Assembly (NCBI GenBank): GCA_036924085.1
Contig: JAVGWX010000002.1
Location: forward strand, 154,351,571 to 154,415,570
Source of the DNA: Ariolimax columbianus
Taxonomy: Eukaryota; Mollusca; Gastropoda; Stylommatophora; Arionidae
Direction: 5' to 3'
Length of the DNA: 64,000 nucleotides
In this document: piece by piece, positions 32,646 through 43,945 of the stretch
How the letters are laid out: each line of letters starts with the position of its first letter
Position numbering within the stretch: the first letter of the stretch is position 1
Notes under the pieces: generated by a model
Told to the model about the DNA's origin: nothing
What the model saw: only the letters and a program-made list of their open reading frames with translations
Databases searched by the model: none
Program-made: the position numbers and the translations under genes

Positions 32646-34093
32646 ATGGCTAAATAATCCAATCTGAGCCTTGAATTGTATGTTGCACTTTGTACAAGGA
32701 AACAAGACACCTCCTTCCACCAAGGTTGAAGAAGGGTTGATGTGAGTTGACTTGTGGACTAGAACACATTCAACGACATGCTTTCATATCATTGTCCGGG
32801 AGAAAGTTATTAGGCCCTGTACAGAGCACACCCGAAAAGCATACAGCCTTAATTAAGAGATATACACTTATAGAGAATATGTAAAAGAAACGGTTTTACT
32901 TATTCATGTTGTGAAGACGAGATGAGGATAGCGCTCAGCAGTCATACACCAACGGGGATAAACTCATATCCAAATCATCGCCAACCCCCCCCCCCCCCCC
33001 CTCCTCCGTTTTTGTTATCCCCTCCCCACACCCCGCCCTACCAACATTTCTTCTACTCTATGAAATCAATTTTATATATAAAGATTCCTTAAAGACCGCC
33101 TGGCTACAATGTTCTAGGAAGGAAATCACTGTAGCAGACACATAACATGACTGAGAGCTTAGCACGACTGACGTAATACACAAGGATTATAAAAGGCAAC
33201 GTAAGCTTCACACACCGCTTAACAGCACGGCTGGATGAAAAATAAGCTAAAAATAATAAAGCACTACAGTGTTTATTGTCATCTTCAGATCTGGTTGGAG
33301 AATGTGCAGGGTTGAGGAATAAAGACTGCTTACTCTTGCAGTCGCCAAGTACTGTATAGGCTAGGTTTTTCTTTAAATTTCACCTCCGATTGAAAAGAAA
33401 CATCAACGTCTTACCGATGTTTTGGGGAGGGGCACTAACGTCTGGTCAGGCCAACATACTGGTCAGACATGTTAGGGTCAGTCATAATATACTGGCCAAT
33501 ACCCACCACCTCGATTTCCACGTAGTACTCCATGGAAACAGATTGTTCTTCTTGGCAGTCTGGCTAACGAAGTGTGGGATCGACGTGATCCCCGTAGTAG
33601 TGAGTGACATGCAAATGAAGCCAAGCATAGCACAGCCGCCTGGAGGACCTCGGTCTACCCTCATCAGCACGCTCTGGATTTGAGGAAAGCTACTGCAACC
33701 ACTAAACGTATTTTTTAGAGCGCACAAAAGAGTAGACCTACTCATTATTGGCGTTGATAACAGCAACAACCGTGGTTTTGATCGCACGTCCTTGTGGTCA
33801 GAAGGCAGACAGCTAAACCACTTCTCAAGTAAGGAAGTCCATCAGTGTTGGCATTTTGTTGATAGTATGTCTATGGATTTTCTACCCACCCAGGTCTGAA
33901 GCAAGGAGGGACTGTCGCATCAGTGAGGGACATACGTAAGTGACTATGCTCTGCTCTGAGATCATGAAGCCAAGATAGGGTTCTACGTGTTCATTCCCCG
34001 CCAACAATTGTCTGCAGCTAATACCAAACTCCTCTGAGGTTCTAGGCACACACAAAGTGTTACACATACAAAGTGATACAACAAAATATTACG
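32646..34093. other. No gene recognised
   Basis: Contains a poly-C run (about 32985-33002) and only short frames. A GCCTGGAGGACCTCGGTCTA stretch at 33640 weakly recalls the dispersed repeat at 1-200. Confidence 0.5.
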
Positions 34094-34334
34094 GTAATGG
34101 TTCAGTGACCGCACGCAGACAATACAAAATACGTTATGGTCACGCGCTTTCATCAGCGACACAGAACGAACGAAAACTGTAAGAAATCACAACAAAAATG
34201 AAAAATAGGCGGTTTATCAATTTCGTTTAAAAAAAAAATTGTGATTTTTTAGTTGTTGCCACGTGAGTGAATATGGGTCACGTAATCCAAATGTAGGTGT
34301 TGTATTTGTCCTGGTGCGGTCACTGACCCATTAC
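34094..34334. mobile_element. MITE, about 241 bp
   Basis: Ends are inverted: the left GTAATGGTTCAGTGACCGCA (34094-34113) pairs with the right TGCGGTCACTGACCCATTAC (34315-34334), and pairing extends inward to the ACAATACAAAATAC / GTATTTGTC region, about 35-40 bp in all with a few mismatches. The interior is AT-rich and non-coding. No clear target duplication. Superfamily not determined. Confidence 0.72.
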
Positions 34335-34714
34335 TAATATATTTGTTTATAAACTTTTAACATTTCAGCTGATATCACAATCAAAACCATGTGAAGTATA
34401 CTTCCACAACGGAGGAGTCAATCAAAGATGGACAGAGATGGACACATGAGAGGAAGGTTAAACAAATAGCTGAGTTTTGTGGCCGTCGTTTATGGATGCC
34501 CGCCCCTTGTGAAGACAGATAAGAGGAAAGTTCGTTCGCAGGTCGATTGGACAAACCATGCTAGGGCTGTCACGTGACTCGACCTGGCTGTTTCCACTTT
34601 CCATACAATGATAGCTAGTTTTAAAACCAGCGGGTTCTCATTGCAAAGCGAGACGTTCAATTGGAGTGACGCAACGGCAGGTTATTTTGGTGCATAGGAA
34701 CTTATTTCCCAGTC

Positions 34715-35032
34715 CAGCATTGTGGTATGTTGGTAAATAGTACTGTTAGAACTTAGTACATCATTATGGTATGTTGGTAAATAGTACTGTTATAACTTAG
34801 TACACCATTATGGTATGTTGGTAAATAGTACTGTTAGAACTTAGTACACCATTATGGTATGTTGGTAAATGGTACTGTAAGAACTTAGTACATCATTGTG
34901 GTATGTTGGTAAATAGTACTGTAAGAACTTAGTGCACCATTATGGTATGTTGGTAAATAGTACTGTTAGAACTTAGTAGACCATTGTAGTATATTGGTAA
35001 ATAGTACTGTTAGAACATAATACATTATGGTG
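34715..35032 (+). repeat. 44-bp minisatellite, about 7 units
   Basis: Units GGTATGTTGGTAAATAGTAC, TGTTAGAACTTAGTACACCA, TTAT. Confidence 0.93.
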
Positions 35033-35144
35033 TTAGTAGATTAAGGTATTACACACAGAGAACATGATGTGTTATGATGTGTAGTAAGTGTACAACATTC
35101 CGCGGGTATGAATAGTCTAAAAGTGTGCAACGCAATTTATAATA

Positions 35145-35395
35145 ATAGCTGTCCATCGTTGTCGATGAGGACCGCCGACATCATCCTTATCACAGATTTC
35201 CCTGTTGGGTGTGGGTGCGCATGTAGGTTTTAAGGTTTATTTCTGTGGGTGCGCATGTGGCTGAACAGGCCAATGCGAGCACGAAAACATCTGCTACATA
35301 TCGGGCACACGAGGTTTGTAGAAGGGAATGGTGTTCCCGCTGCTCGGGATTTCCGCGTCTCGCGTCTGTTCTGGGCTTTCACAACAAATAAATAC
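35145..35395 (-). mobile_element. LINE 3' end with intact C2H2 finger
   Basis: 5'-truncated copy of the LINE at 19590-20520 and 55145-55775. The minus strand reads NRRETRKSRAAGTPFPSTNL then VCPICSRCFRARIGLFSHMR, TH, a full C2H2 finger, followed by the shared 3' UTR (CCTCATCGACAACGATGGAC). A short internal duplication of the GGGTGCGCATGT segment occurs at 35212-35262. Confidence 0.8.
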
Positions 35396-35934
35396 ACTAG
35401 ATCTATATAGTTTTGCAGAGTACAATAATTTGGGGTTGTAAGTTTAACAGAAACACCATTGTGGTATTTATAAAATTCAACGGAGAACACCATTGTGGTA
35501 TGAAGTAAGTAAACTACAATATATTGACGTATCTGACGTAGTATTCTAAATAACATTGTGACATTCAGTAAGTCGAGAACAACATCATTGTATCTAGCAT
35601 GTCTTACAGATTACAACATGGCTGTATCTCACAAGTCTTGCAGATTACATTATTATTTTATTTAGTATATCTACAACATTCTTGTATATATCAACATGTT
35701 TTAATGTAGTAAGTCTTACAACGAACACCATTATTGCATGTAGCAAGTTTTTGTCTATAAAAAAGTTGAGACCTATAAAAATGCAGTTTGCCGTGAATGA
35801 CAGGTGTAATTCACAATTTTCTACTTTGCCAACCAGTACCGTTTAACGCCAGATCAACGAATTCTTTATACTTATCACAAAATGGTTGTTTATTTTGTCT
35901 TTGCATTCGCCTTATTTCTTTGTTCCCCAAGGCG
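35396..35934. other. No gene recognised
   Basis: Contains scattered ACACCATTGTGGTAT and AGTAAGTCTTACA motifs that suggest a decayed tandem repeat. Confidence 0.45.
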
Positions 35935-36125
35935 GTGTGGGTTGTACTATGTTTTTATTTTGCTCCTGTCGGCCCAGTGCATCCGACTTCGGCATGCATT
36001 TTATGTAATGGTCTCCTCCATTTTCTAAGGGTTAGCTTCCCCGGAGAAATGGCAGGTGCTGTGATGCGGAACGAACCCAGCACCTTCGGATTGTGAACCA
36101 AGTCACTTAACCACTAGCCCATGCC
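35935..36125 (-). mobile_element. SINE with tRNA-Val-like head and core domain
   Basis: The minus strand starts near 36125 with GCATGGGCTAGTGGTTAAGT (A-box region), TTCACAA (anticodon CAC) and GCTGGGTTCGTTCC (B box). The body carries GCCGAAGTCGGATGCACTGG, the same core found in the other SINE family here. The cloverleaf has mismatches, so it is not a functional tRNA. Confidence 0.65.
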
Positions 36126-36753
36126 GTCCTCGTTGAGTTTATATGAAGGTACATATCCACATCTTTCAGCCAGCTTATTTTTTAAGCCGGAGTGCATGTG
36201 TTGTGTTTTGTGTCGAACGGTTGAATGCACACATTTTAAAATGGGTTTACTTGCCATTTGAGTGGTATCATATGTAACATTGAACACATGCTTTGACCTG
36301 TTTAAATACTGAAAATATCCGCTCTATTGTTTAAGGTGGTGCTCTTAATTTGTCTTATTTCCCAATTCTGACACATCCAACCTCCAACTTGTACCAAAAC
36401 AAGCCACTGTTTGAAGGTCATACTTTATGAGTGTCCAATCTTTTATAGTCGTCGGCTATATTGTCAAAGTTGTCAATCTATGAAGACAGAACATTCAATA
36501 CAAATTGTCAATATCGTACACCAAACAAGAAGATACGTGTATCAAATATGAATGTTAGTGTGTAACACGCCTTCATTCTACCCAACACAAAAAGCAAGAA
36601 TCTCATTTGTATAGCTTGTAAAAGGTATATAAAGAGGCTTGTCCATGGGATTGGCAACCTTATCATGTACAGTTGCATGAAATTGTCATTATAATTCGTT
36701 GCATACATGCTTCCAATTTATGGATTGGAAACTAGGAGTAACATCAGGGTCGA
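36126..36753. other. No gene recognised
   Basis: AT-rich sequence without supported features. Confidence 0.5.
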
Positions 36754-36947
36754 GTGAGTACCGGGTTAGCATTCCCTCTTCGACCCATTCTCCTTAGCCA
36801 GTCTGCCCTGCTGCAGCCTGTTATCCAGGATCACCGCGTGGAGGTGTAGAACGGTCTTGTCAGCTCTGGTTTGCTGGCCCTAACGCTAGCAGTCAGCTAT
36901 GGGTCGCTGACCACTGCAGCTCATGCGCTGCTCAGCGTCTTGATCCC
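36754..36947 (-). mobile_element. SINE (core-domain family), 3'-truncated
   Basis: Reverse complement of the family's first ~200 bp, from GGGATCAAGACGCTGAGCAG at 36947 to GCTAACCCGGTACTCA. Its 5' end touches the first unit of the 56-bp array. Confidence 0.8.
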
Positions 36948-37728
36948 GTCCGGATAATCCAACCCAAACTATAGGCTGTCAGGAAGTGAGCCAAGGTGAG
37001 ATAGTCCGGACCATCCAAACCACACTATAGGCTGTTAGGAAGTGAGCCAAGGTGAGATAGTCCTGACCATCCAACCTACACTATAGGCTGTTAGGAAGTG
37101 AGCCAAGGTGAGATAGTCTGGACCATCCAACCCACACTATAGGCTGTCAGGAAGTGAGCCAAGGTGAGATAGTCTGGACCATCCAACCCACATTATATGC
37201 TGTCAGGAAGTGAGCCAAGGTGAGATAGTCCGGACCATCCAACCCTCACTATAGGCTGTCAGGAAGTGAGCCAAGGTGAGATAGTCTGGACCATCCAACC
37301 CACACTATAGGCTGTCAGGAAGTGAGCCAAGGTGAGATAGTCTGGACCATCCAACCCACACTATAGGCTGTCAGGAAGTGAGCCAAGGTGAGATAGTCCG
37401 GACCATCCAACCCACTCTATAGGCTGTCAGGAAGTGAGCCAAGGTGAGATAGTCTGGACCATCCAACCCACACTATAGGCTGTCAGAAAGTGAGCCAAGG
37501 TGAGATAGTCTGGACCATCCAACCCACACTATAGGCTGTCAGAAAGTGAGCCAAGGTGGGATAGTCTGGACCATCCAACCCACACTATAGGCTGTCAGGA
37601 AGTGAGCCAAGGTGAGATAGTCTGGACCATCCAACCCACACTATAGGCTGTCAGAAAGTGAGACAAGGTGAGATATACTGGACCATCCAACCCACACTAT
37701 AGGCTGTCAGAAAGTGAGCCAAGGTGCA
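36948..37728 (+). repeat. 56-bp minisatellite, about 14 units
   Basis: Units GTCTGGACCATCCAACCCAC, ACTATAGGCTGTCAGGAAGT, GAGCCAAGGTGAGATA. Confidence 0.95.
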
Positions 37729-38104
37729 GGAACGCCTGTGAAACTCTTAAACTGAACAAAGAAATCTGTGAGATTTATGATGTCCTGCTTTGTTAAGATG
37801 GGAACATTTGAGGATGTCCAATTACTACTGTGCAAATGGAGACAAACTGTAGCACATATTATTTTATCATGAAGGGTGTCGCTTGGACACAGACGATACA
37901 CATGGAGTCACAAAAGAATAGACAAGGCGAGGATAAAGGAAAATAACAAGACATCCCAGAATTGTAAACATCAAAGCAGACACATCAGCACACACCAAAC
38001 CCACTAACCCTGACTTGCCAACAGCTTTGGTAGTGCTGATGACTAGAATGACGTCTGTTAAAAAAGTATCCAACCGTGGGTCGGAAAAATAAAATGACAC
38101 AACT
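37729..38104. other. No gene recognised
   Basis: No coding or repeat signal beyond short frames. Confidence 0.5.
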
Positions 38105-38424
38105 GGAGGTTTGAAACCCTAATCCCCTTCAAAGTACTCTCCTTGGAACTCTATAAACTTCTTCCAGTAGTCCCGTCATTGTTAGAAACATTTCAGGAAG
38201 GCCTCTTTGGAAACGGAGTACAGCTGATTCGTCTCATGTCTTCTCGTGACTCAAATCGGGTCCCTTTCAACGAAATTTTCAGCTTAGGGAACAGCCAAAC
38301 ATGACAAGGAGCCATGTCTGGAGAATAGAGAGCCTGGCAAACTAGTGGAATGTTGGGCTGGGCAAAGAAAGTCTGACTCAGATGCGAAGAATTAACGGGC
38401 GCTTTGTCATGATGGAACTGCCAA
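38105..38424 (-). pseudogene. Mariner transposase C-terminal part
   Basis: Minus-strand reading GTWQFHHDKAPVNSSHLSQT, FFAQPNIPLVCQALYSPDMA, PCHVWLFPKLKISLKGTRFE, SREDMRR. HHD holds the second catalytic Asp. In YSPDMAPCHVWLFPKLK the D of SPD is the family's DLAP motif, whereas the third catalytic Asp normally sits in PC(D)xxLFP and is His here. It continues the protein encoded at 40850-40619. Confidence 0.86.
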
Positions 38425-40618
38425 GTTCCTGTTGTCATGATGGAGCTGCCAAGTTCCTGTCGTCATGATGGAGCTGCCAAGTTACTGTCGTCATGATGGA
38501 TCTGCCAAGTTCCTGTTGTCATGATGGAGCTGCCAAGTTCCTGTTGTCATGATGGAGCTGCCATGTTCCTGTCGTCATGATGGAGCTGCCATGTTCCTGT
38601 CGTCATGATGGAGCTGCCAAGTTCCTGTTGTCCACAGATCCGGTCGTCATGATGGAGCTGCCAAGTTCCCGTTGTCTACAGATCCGGTCGTCATGATGGA
38701 GCTGCCAAGTTCCCGTTGTCCACAGATCCGGTCGTCATGATGGAGCTGCCAAATTCCCGTTGTCATGATGGAACTGCCAAGTTCCTGTTGTCATGATGGA
38801 GCTGCCTAGTTCCTGTCGTCATGATGGAGCTGCCAAGTTCCTGTCGTCATGATGGAGCTGCCAAGTTCATGTTGTCATGATGGAGCTGCCAAGTTCCTGT
38901 TGTCATGATGGAGCTGCCAAGTTCCTGTTGTCATGATGGAGCTGCCTAGTTCCTGTCGTCATGATGGAGCTGCCAAGTTCCTGTCGTCATGATGGAGCTG
39001 CCAAGTTCATGTTGTCATGATGGAGCTGCCAAGTTCATGTTGTCATGATGGAGCTGCCATGTTCCTGTTGTCATGATGGAGCTGCCATGTTCCTGTTGTC
39101 ATGATGCAGCTGCCATGTTCCTGTTGTCATGATGGAGCTGCCAAGTTCCTGTTGTCCACAGATCCGGTCGTCATGATGGAGCTGCCAAGTTCCCGTTGTC
39201 CACAGATCCTGTCGTCATGATGGAGCTGCCAAGTTCCTGTTGTCATGATGGAGCTGCCTAGTTCCTGTCGTCATGATGGAGCTGCCAAGTTCCTGTCGTC
39301 ATGATGGAGCTGCCAAGTTCATGTTGTCATGATGGAGCTGCCATGTTCCTGTTGTCATGATGGAGCTGCCATGTTCCTGTTGTCATGATGCAGCTGCCAT
39401 GTTCCTGTTGTCATGATGGAGCTGCCAAGTTCCTGTTGTCCACAGATCCGGTCGTCATGATGGAGCTGCCAAGTTCCCGTTGTCTACAGATCCGGTCGTC
39501 ATGATGGAGCTGCCAAGTTCCCGTTGTCCACAGATCCGGTCGTCATGATGGAGCTGCCAAATTCCCGTTGTCATGATGGAACTGCCAAGTTCCTGTTGTC
39601 ATGATGGAGCTGCCAAGTTCCTGTTGTCATGATGGAGCTGCCAAGTTCCCGTTGTCCACAGATCCTGTCGTCATGATGAAGCTGCCAAGTTCCTGTTGTC
39701 ATGATGGAGCTGCCAAGTTCCTGTTGTCCACAGATCCGGTCGTCATGATGTAGCTGCCAAGTTCCTGTTGTCATGATGGAGCTGCCTAGTTCCTGTCGTC
39801 ATGATGGAGCTGCCAAGTTGCTGTCGTCACGATGGAGCTGCCAAGTTCCTGTCGTCATGATGGAGCTGCCAAGTTCCTGTCGTCATGATGGAGCTGCCAA
39901 GTTCATGTTGTCATGATGGAGCTGCCATGTTCCTGTTGTCATGATGGAGCTGCCATGTTCCTGTTGTCATGATGCAGCTGCCATGTTCCTGTTGTCTTGA
40001 TGGAGCTGCCAAGTTCCTGTTGTCCACAGATCCGGTCGTCATGATGGAGCTGCCAAGTTCATGTTGTCATGATGGAGCTGCCAAGTTGCTATCGTCATGA
40101 TGTAGATGCCAAGTTCCTGTCGTCATGATGGAGCTGCCAAGTTGCTATCGTCATGATGGAGCTGCCAAGTTCCTGTCGTCATGATGGAGCTGCCAAGTTC
40201 CTGTCGTCATGATGGAGCTGCCAAGTTCCTGTCGTCATGATGGAGCTGCCAATTTCCTGTCGTCATGATGGAGCTGCCAAGTTCCTGTTGTCCTGATGGA
40301 GCTGCCAAGTTCCTGTTGTCCACAGATCCGGTCGTCATGATGTAGCTGCCAAGTTCCTGTTGTCATGATGGAGCTGCCTAGTTCCTGTTGTCATGATGGA
40401 GCTGCCATGTTCCTGTTGTCATGATGCAGCTGCCATGTTCCTGTTGTCATGATGGAGCTGCCAAGTTCCTGTTGTCCACAGATCCGGTCGTCATGATGGA
40501 GCTGCCAAGTTCCTGTCGTCATGATGGAGCTGCCAAGTTCCTGTCGTCATGATGGAGCTGCCAAGTTCCTGTTGTCATGATGGAGCTGCCAAGTTCTTGT
40601 TGTCCACAGATCCTGTCG
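38407..40618 (-). repeat. 28/44-bp minisatellite from mariner catalytic codons (2.2 kb)
   Basis: About 70 units. The short unit, on minus, is ACTTGGCAGCTCCATCATGA, CRACAGGA and spells TWQLHHD plus a frame-shifting remainder. The long unit adds GGATCTGTGGACAACA (DLWTT). Both are consecutive codons of the flanking mariner transposase, which reads RRKRQDLWTTRTWQLHHD on the right edge and GTWQFHHDKAPVN on the left edge. Larger blocks of mixed units recur (about 38760-39000 and 39220-39420). Confidence 0.93.
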
Positions 40619-40850
40619 TTTGCGCCGAACAGCATCATGAAGGCGACGGATGACCTCCAGGTAGTACTCATTGGTCATGTTTTGATATTGTGGTACATTC
40701 TCGTGATACACAACCCCAAGTGAGTCAAATGAAACGGTCAACATAACTTCGACATTGTTGCGCATCTGCCTCGCTTTTTTTTTCAACCCCTGGGATGAAG
40801 AATATCTCCATGACGGCTGCAGTTTGTGTTTCGCTGCTCAATTCTTTCTG
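40619..40850 (-). pseudogene. Mariner transposase central part
   Basis: Minus-strand reading KKKARQMRNNVEVMLTVSFD, SLGVVYHENVPQYQNMTNEY, YLEVIRRLHDAVRRKRQDLW, TT. The Asp of TVSFD is the first catalytic residue of the mariner DD34D triad. The frame leads directly into the minisatellite. Confidence 0.86.
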
Positions 40851-40974
40851 TCATTTTGTGGTGGATGACAATCCGGCGTGACTCAATACACTTAACACTG
40901 AAATGCTGGCTGCCAGCGACTCACGCAATCTGCGGGCGGGAAACAAATCGTGCGTGCGTATGAATGTCCCAAAT

Positions 40975-41358
40975 ACCTGCCTGCCCAAGGACAACTCATA
41001 TGACAGTCCCCAATACCTGCTTGCCCAAGGACAACTCATATGACAGTCCCCAATACCTGCTTGCCCAAGGACAACTCATATGACAGTCCCCAATACCTGC
41101 CTGCCCAAGGACAACTCATATGACAGTCCCCAATACCTGCTTGCCCAAGGACAACTCATATGACAGTCCCCAATACCTGCCTGCCCAAGGACAACTCATA
41201 TGACAGTCCCCAATACCTGCCTGCCCAAGGACAACTCATATGACAGTCCCCAATACCTGCCTGCCCAAGGACAACTCATATGACAGTCCCCAATACCTGC
41301 TTGCCCAAGGACAACTCATATGACAGTCCCCAATACCTGCTTGCCCAAGGACAACACC
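40975..41358 (+). repeat. 40-bp minisatellite, about 9.5 units, homogeneous
   Basis: Units CCTGCYTGCCCAAGGACAAC, TCATATGACAGTCCCCAATA; nearly identical copies. Confidence 0.96.
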
Positions 41359-41509
41359 CATACTTAATATGTTTCCACGGAAAAAAAATCTAATTAAAGT
41401 CAGATACTTTTTGAACATCTTGTAGATTACAGTGAATATAGCAGGAAAGAGGTGTTGTCATGATGTCATTAAGATGTCTCAGAGGTGACCAGATACAGTG
41501 CTGTACGCA

Positions 41510-41692
41510 CCATCCTGATCGAGCTAACTGTACTGCACATACCATCATCGTACCCTGATCGAGCTAACTGTACTGCACACACCATCATCGTACCCTGATC
41601 GAGCTAACTGTACTGCACACACCATCATCCGTACCCTGATCGAGCTAACTGTACTGCACACACCATCATCGCACCCTGATCGAGCTAACTGT
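41510..41692 (+). repeat. About 41-bp short tandem array, 4-5 units
   Basis: Units ACCCTGATCGAGCTAACTGT, ACTGCACACACCATCATCG. Confidence 0.92.
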
Positions 41693-41819
41693 CACTAAAA
41701 TCTAGCTTAGATGAACATTGCGAATCTTATATTGCAAAATTACCTGGTTACAAACACGCGACATCCCTGGATGCTATGGAGTGAGCACAATATGTTTACT
41801 GACTGCATCTGAAAACGAC

Positions 41820-42935
41820 CGGCTTGAAACAATTAGGCACGAAAGGACAGCCAAGAATTCTAGCAATGAAAAACCTGCTGAAACAGTTGAGCCCGAAATT
41901 ACAGCCGATATGCCGATGGTACAGCAGTAGCTGTCCAGGGAATGGGCTTCGAAGAAGTCGAACAGAAACTGACACACGCCTTTGCTGTACATTACCCAAA
42001 AAATCACCTAAAACCAAACCCCAGCAAAATTTAAATATATGGATACCATCTCAGAAATAGAGGGGCGAACAGAAAGTTGCAGATCACATGGCAAGAACAT
42101 GATCTAGAACACAGCACTGCCCCCCTCCCCAAACACTTGGGAGTAAAGTTGGACCACACGCTGTCATATGCCGCATATTGTCAGGAGACAAAACAGAAAA
42201 TACTTGCGAGAAATAGTATCATACGAAAACTGACTGGCACAACATGGGGAGCAAAAACAGATGTCCTCAGAACATCAGCAGTGGCTCTGTGTTTCTTTGT
42301 AGCTGAGTACGCGCACTAGTTTGGAAGAACTCTACACATGTCAAACATATAGATACAACAATAAATGAGACAGCTGTATAGTTACTAGATGTCTAAAACA
42401 TACACAGACTGAAAAAATATACCCCATAATCGGCATAGAACCACCAGAGCTAGGGATAAACTGTCGCGTCACAGATAGAAAAAGAGAAACAGGTAAATAA
42501 CCCAAGACAGTCTATGTTCGGACATCAGGCGCAGCGCCAAAGATTAAAGTCAAGACGAATTTTCTTACAGTCAACCCAGCCGCTTCAGACTAGTCCAGGA
42601 GATCGACACATCGAAAGTTGGAAACAGCTGACACAGGTTCCCTTCACCGAGCTACGTGAGGAACCTGCGTCTGGACATCTCCTGCAACATGGAAGTCACT
42701 AAATAAACTTGGAACTGGGGTATCACGATGCAGGAAAACCCTGAAAAGACGGGGATACAGGGAGGACGAAACATGCCAATGTGGAGCAACACAAGACCAG
42801 GACCATCTGATGATCTGCCCAAATCACCCGGAGACTTGTAGCATGGATGGATGAACTGCTGAGTGACAGTGACAAGGCAATCCACATGGCTGAATACTGG
42901 AAGAATGAAGTGTGACGTAGTGTCTGGGACACGAA
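41820..42935 (+). pseudogene. LINE ORF2 C-terminal half, degenerate
   Basis: Plus strand, with frameshifts: TAVAVQGMGFEEVEQKLTHA, KNHLKPNPSKI, RKLQITWQEHDLEHSTAPLP, KHLGVKLDHTLSYAAYCQET, KILARNSIIRKLTGTTWGAK, VLRTSAVALCFFVAEYA, FGHQAQRQRLKSRRIFLQST, KSLNKLGTGVSRCRKTLKRR, GYREDETCQCGATQDQDHLM, ICPNHPETC, and SDKAIHMAEYWKNEV. The order is the LINE reverse-transcriptase thumb and a C-terminal C-x-C-G...H..IC zinc-like motif. Same family as 9390-9615. Confidence 0.82.
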
Positions 42936-43165
42936 AGTAAGTAGACAGTAAAAAATAATAGCAATGAAAGATATGCTGAAACAGGTAGGCTTGAAATGAC
43001 AGCCAAGAATGCAAGTAATGAAAGACCTGCTGAAACAACAAAAGAGACATCATGCTGACAATGCAACAACCACGTGGACAATAGAATGTAAGACAGTAAG
43101 TTCATGTACAACAAAAATACTAATATCATCACCAAAATAAATAACAAGAAGAAGAAGATGGCACT
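42936..43165 (+). mobile_element. LINE 3' flank with GAA-rich tail
   Basis: Contains two diverged copies of GAAAGAYMTGCTGAAACA-like sequence, which also occurs at 41865-41885, and ends at AACAAGAAGAAGAAGATGG. Confidence 0.45.
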
Positions 43166-43289
43166 TGGGAGTCATTGATCCGACCCACTTCTAGTGTCGA
43201 AAGATGTTGAAACACTTGTCCGGCCTGATTGTTTCATGGTCATTGATGCAGCACATCCAGAAATATTTGTACGACGCGCACCTAAGGTA

Positions 43290-43515
43290 GCTGGTTAGAA
43301 TCCAAGACCCTATTCCGCCTCCGATCGGCGGCTGTGGAAATAGGCTGTGCTAGTGTAGTCTGGCTAAGAATATAAGGATCGCAGTGGGGAGGCAAATCCA
43401 GTACTCAACAAGCTAAAACCGGATGTGGTGGCCAAAAGACGCAGATCCCGCAGAAACTGTCACATAACCTCCTTTTCAGGACGGTCGAGGAAGAAGAAGA
43501 GAAAAAAACACTTGC
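43290..43515 (+). mobile_element. Diverged SINE (core-domain family)
   Basis: Shares GTGTAGTCTGGCTAAGAATA with the copy at 46150-46445, the core AAAACCGGATGTGGTGGCCA and a GAAGAAGAAGAG tail. Confidence 0.65.
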
Positions 43516-43734
43516 TCGAAAAGGGAAGGACTCCTCTTACGATCATCTTACCACTTGTTGCGTTGCTGTGTGTAGTTTCGTGTTATTATTGTGCAACTAA
43601 TTGTTGTGTGTGGCAAATGTTAGTAGTGGATGTTGTGTTGTTTTACTATTGCAATCGCCAGTACAAATGTTTGGATACATGCCTCCTGTAGCTTTATGCT
43701 TTATTTGGAGCCATTATACGAATGCATAATATCA

Positions 43735-43945
43735 GTCAAATACCTCTTTGCTCCATGAGGAGCATAGACCTTCAATCAACCTTCCAGTTGTCAAACTATC
43801 CAGTGTCATCTTCTCGAGATCCGACCATAAAAGCCCTGTTTCTTTGACGTTCCGAACTAGTTCTCTTTTCCAAGAGAATCTCAGTCTGCCTCTGCATCTC
43901 TTGCCCTTGTGTCCAAAAAAGGGATTGTCTTGTACTGCTATCATG
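43735..43945 (-). pseudogene. LINE C-terminal fragment
   Basis: Minus strand reads VQDNPFFGHKGKRCRGRLRF, SWKRELVRNVKETGLLWSDL, EKMTLDSLTTGRLIEGLCSS, WSKE. It matches the RGRP...W...E....G..W.....A.DR..WR.L+..LC end of RTE-like ORFs. Confidence 0.68.

Noticed and set aside
36056..36125. tRNA-Val gene on the minus strand
   Set aside because: Anticodon and D-arm resemble tRNA, but paired stems are mutated and the sequence continues into a SINE core.
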